64,000 nt of DNA from Bacteroidia bacterium (GTDB taxonomy: Bacteria; Bacteroidota; Bacteroidia; UKL13-3): the NCBI GenBank assembly GCA_025454875.1, contig JALONP010000007.1, positions 28,733 through 92,732 on the forward strand, in the 5' to 3' direction. The first letter of the stretch is position 1, and each line of letters starts with the position of its first letter. Positions 63,955 to 64,000 of the stretch are shown piece after piece. The translations under genes and the position numbers were made by a program. Under the pieces are notes generated by a model, which did not search any database, was not told where the DNA came from, and saw only the letters and a list, made by a program, of their open reading frames with translations.

Positions 63955-64000
63955 ATATTATAAATTTGAAGTGTCTCAAAACGAAAAGGTGAATGCACAC

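Noticed and set aside
1..64000. Search for CRISPR arrays, rRNA genes and complete insertion sequences
   Set aside because: No regularly spaced repeats, rRNA segments or transposase/integrase genes were seen by eye; a formal search was not possible.

Overview
The window is ordinary chromosomal DNA of a member of the Bacteroidota, most likely a Chitinophagales/Sphingobacteriales-type environmental lineage. Evidence: many exported proteins with T9SS (type IX secretion) C-terminal sorting domains, lipoproteins with short lipoboxes, a PKD-repeat protein, lamin-tail and FISUMP/PCMD proteins, TAnnTTTG-like promoter boxes, a TPP riboswitch in front of a TonB-dependent receptor, and AT-rich sequence with little Shine-Dalgarno signal. 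No genus is assigned.

Layout. 1-7.5 kb: end of mnmG, a methyltransferase, an Ig-like lipoprotein, pheS, and on the minus strand a small lipoprotein, lptB and a long amidophosphoribosyltransferase. 7.8-12 kb: an ECF sigma factor, a one-TM/beta-barrel protein and a PKD/T9SS protein, closed by a strong terminator. 12.1-15.5 kb: a giant DUF4175 coiled-coil membrane protein. 15.8 kb: tRNA-Phe. 16-28.7 kb: the two halves of an Fe-S oxidoreductase (16014-17321 and 27909-28697), normally neighbours, are separated by about 10.6 kb holding lipoproteins, a propeller-type histidine kinase, a NarL-type response regulator and secreted proteins. Four promoters in this insert share one operator/promoter layout. 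28.8-30.6 kb: a lipoprotein and an outer-membrane protein. 30.7-35.9 kb: carB, then a 2 kb accessory cargo ended by a second, diverged 3' end of carB. 36-44.6 kb: T9SS/anchor proteins and a four-gene operon (small secreted protein, LytS-type kinase, LytTR regulator, five-repeat carbohydrate-binding lipoprotein) with a LytTR-like direct repeat upstream. 44.6-51.7 kb: rpoN, asnS, an Omp85-type protein, nrnA and two FKBP isomerases. 51.7-58 kb: TPP riboswitch and TonB receptor, a formylglycine-generating-enzyme-like lipoprotein, a sulfatase lipoprotein and a small barrel. 58.1-64 kb: FISUMP and T9SS proteins, a minus-strand operon SDR(disrupted)-membrane protein-OMP-PCMD lipoprotein, a small ORF, and a frameshifted Dam methylase that suggests accessory DNA beyond the window end.

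How the genes work together: the most distinctive content is regulatory. (i) A local two-component regulon: a 20-bp palindrome lies exactly 21 nt before a -7 box at the response-regulator gene and at three secreted-protein transcription units. (ii) The LytTR operon has an AgrA-like direct repeat (9 bp, 12-bp spacer) upstream. (iii) The TPP aptamer is followed by an intrinsic terminator ahead of the receptor gene. The clearest sign of mobility is the duplicated carB 3' end flanking the cargo.
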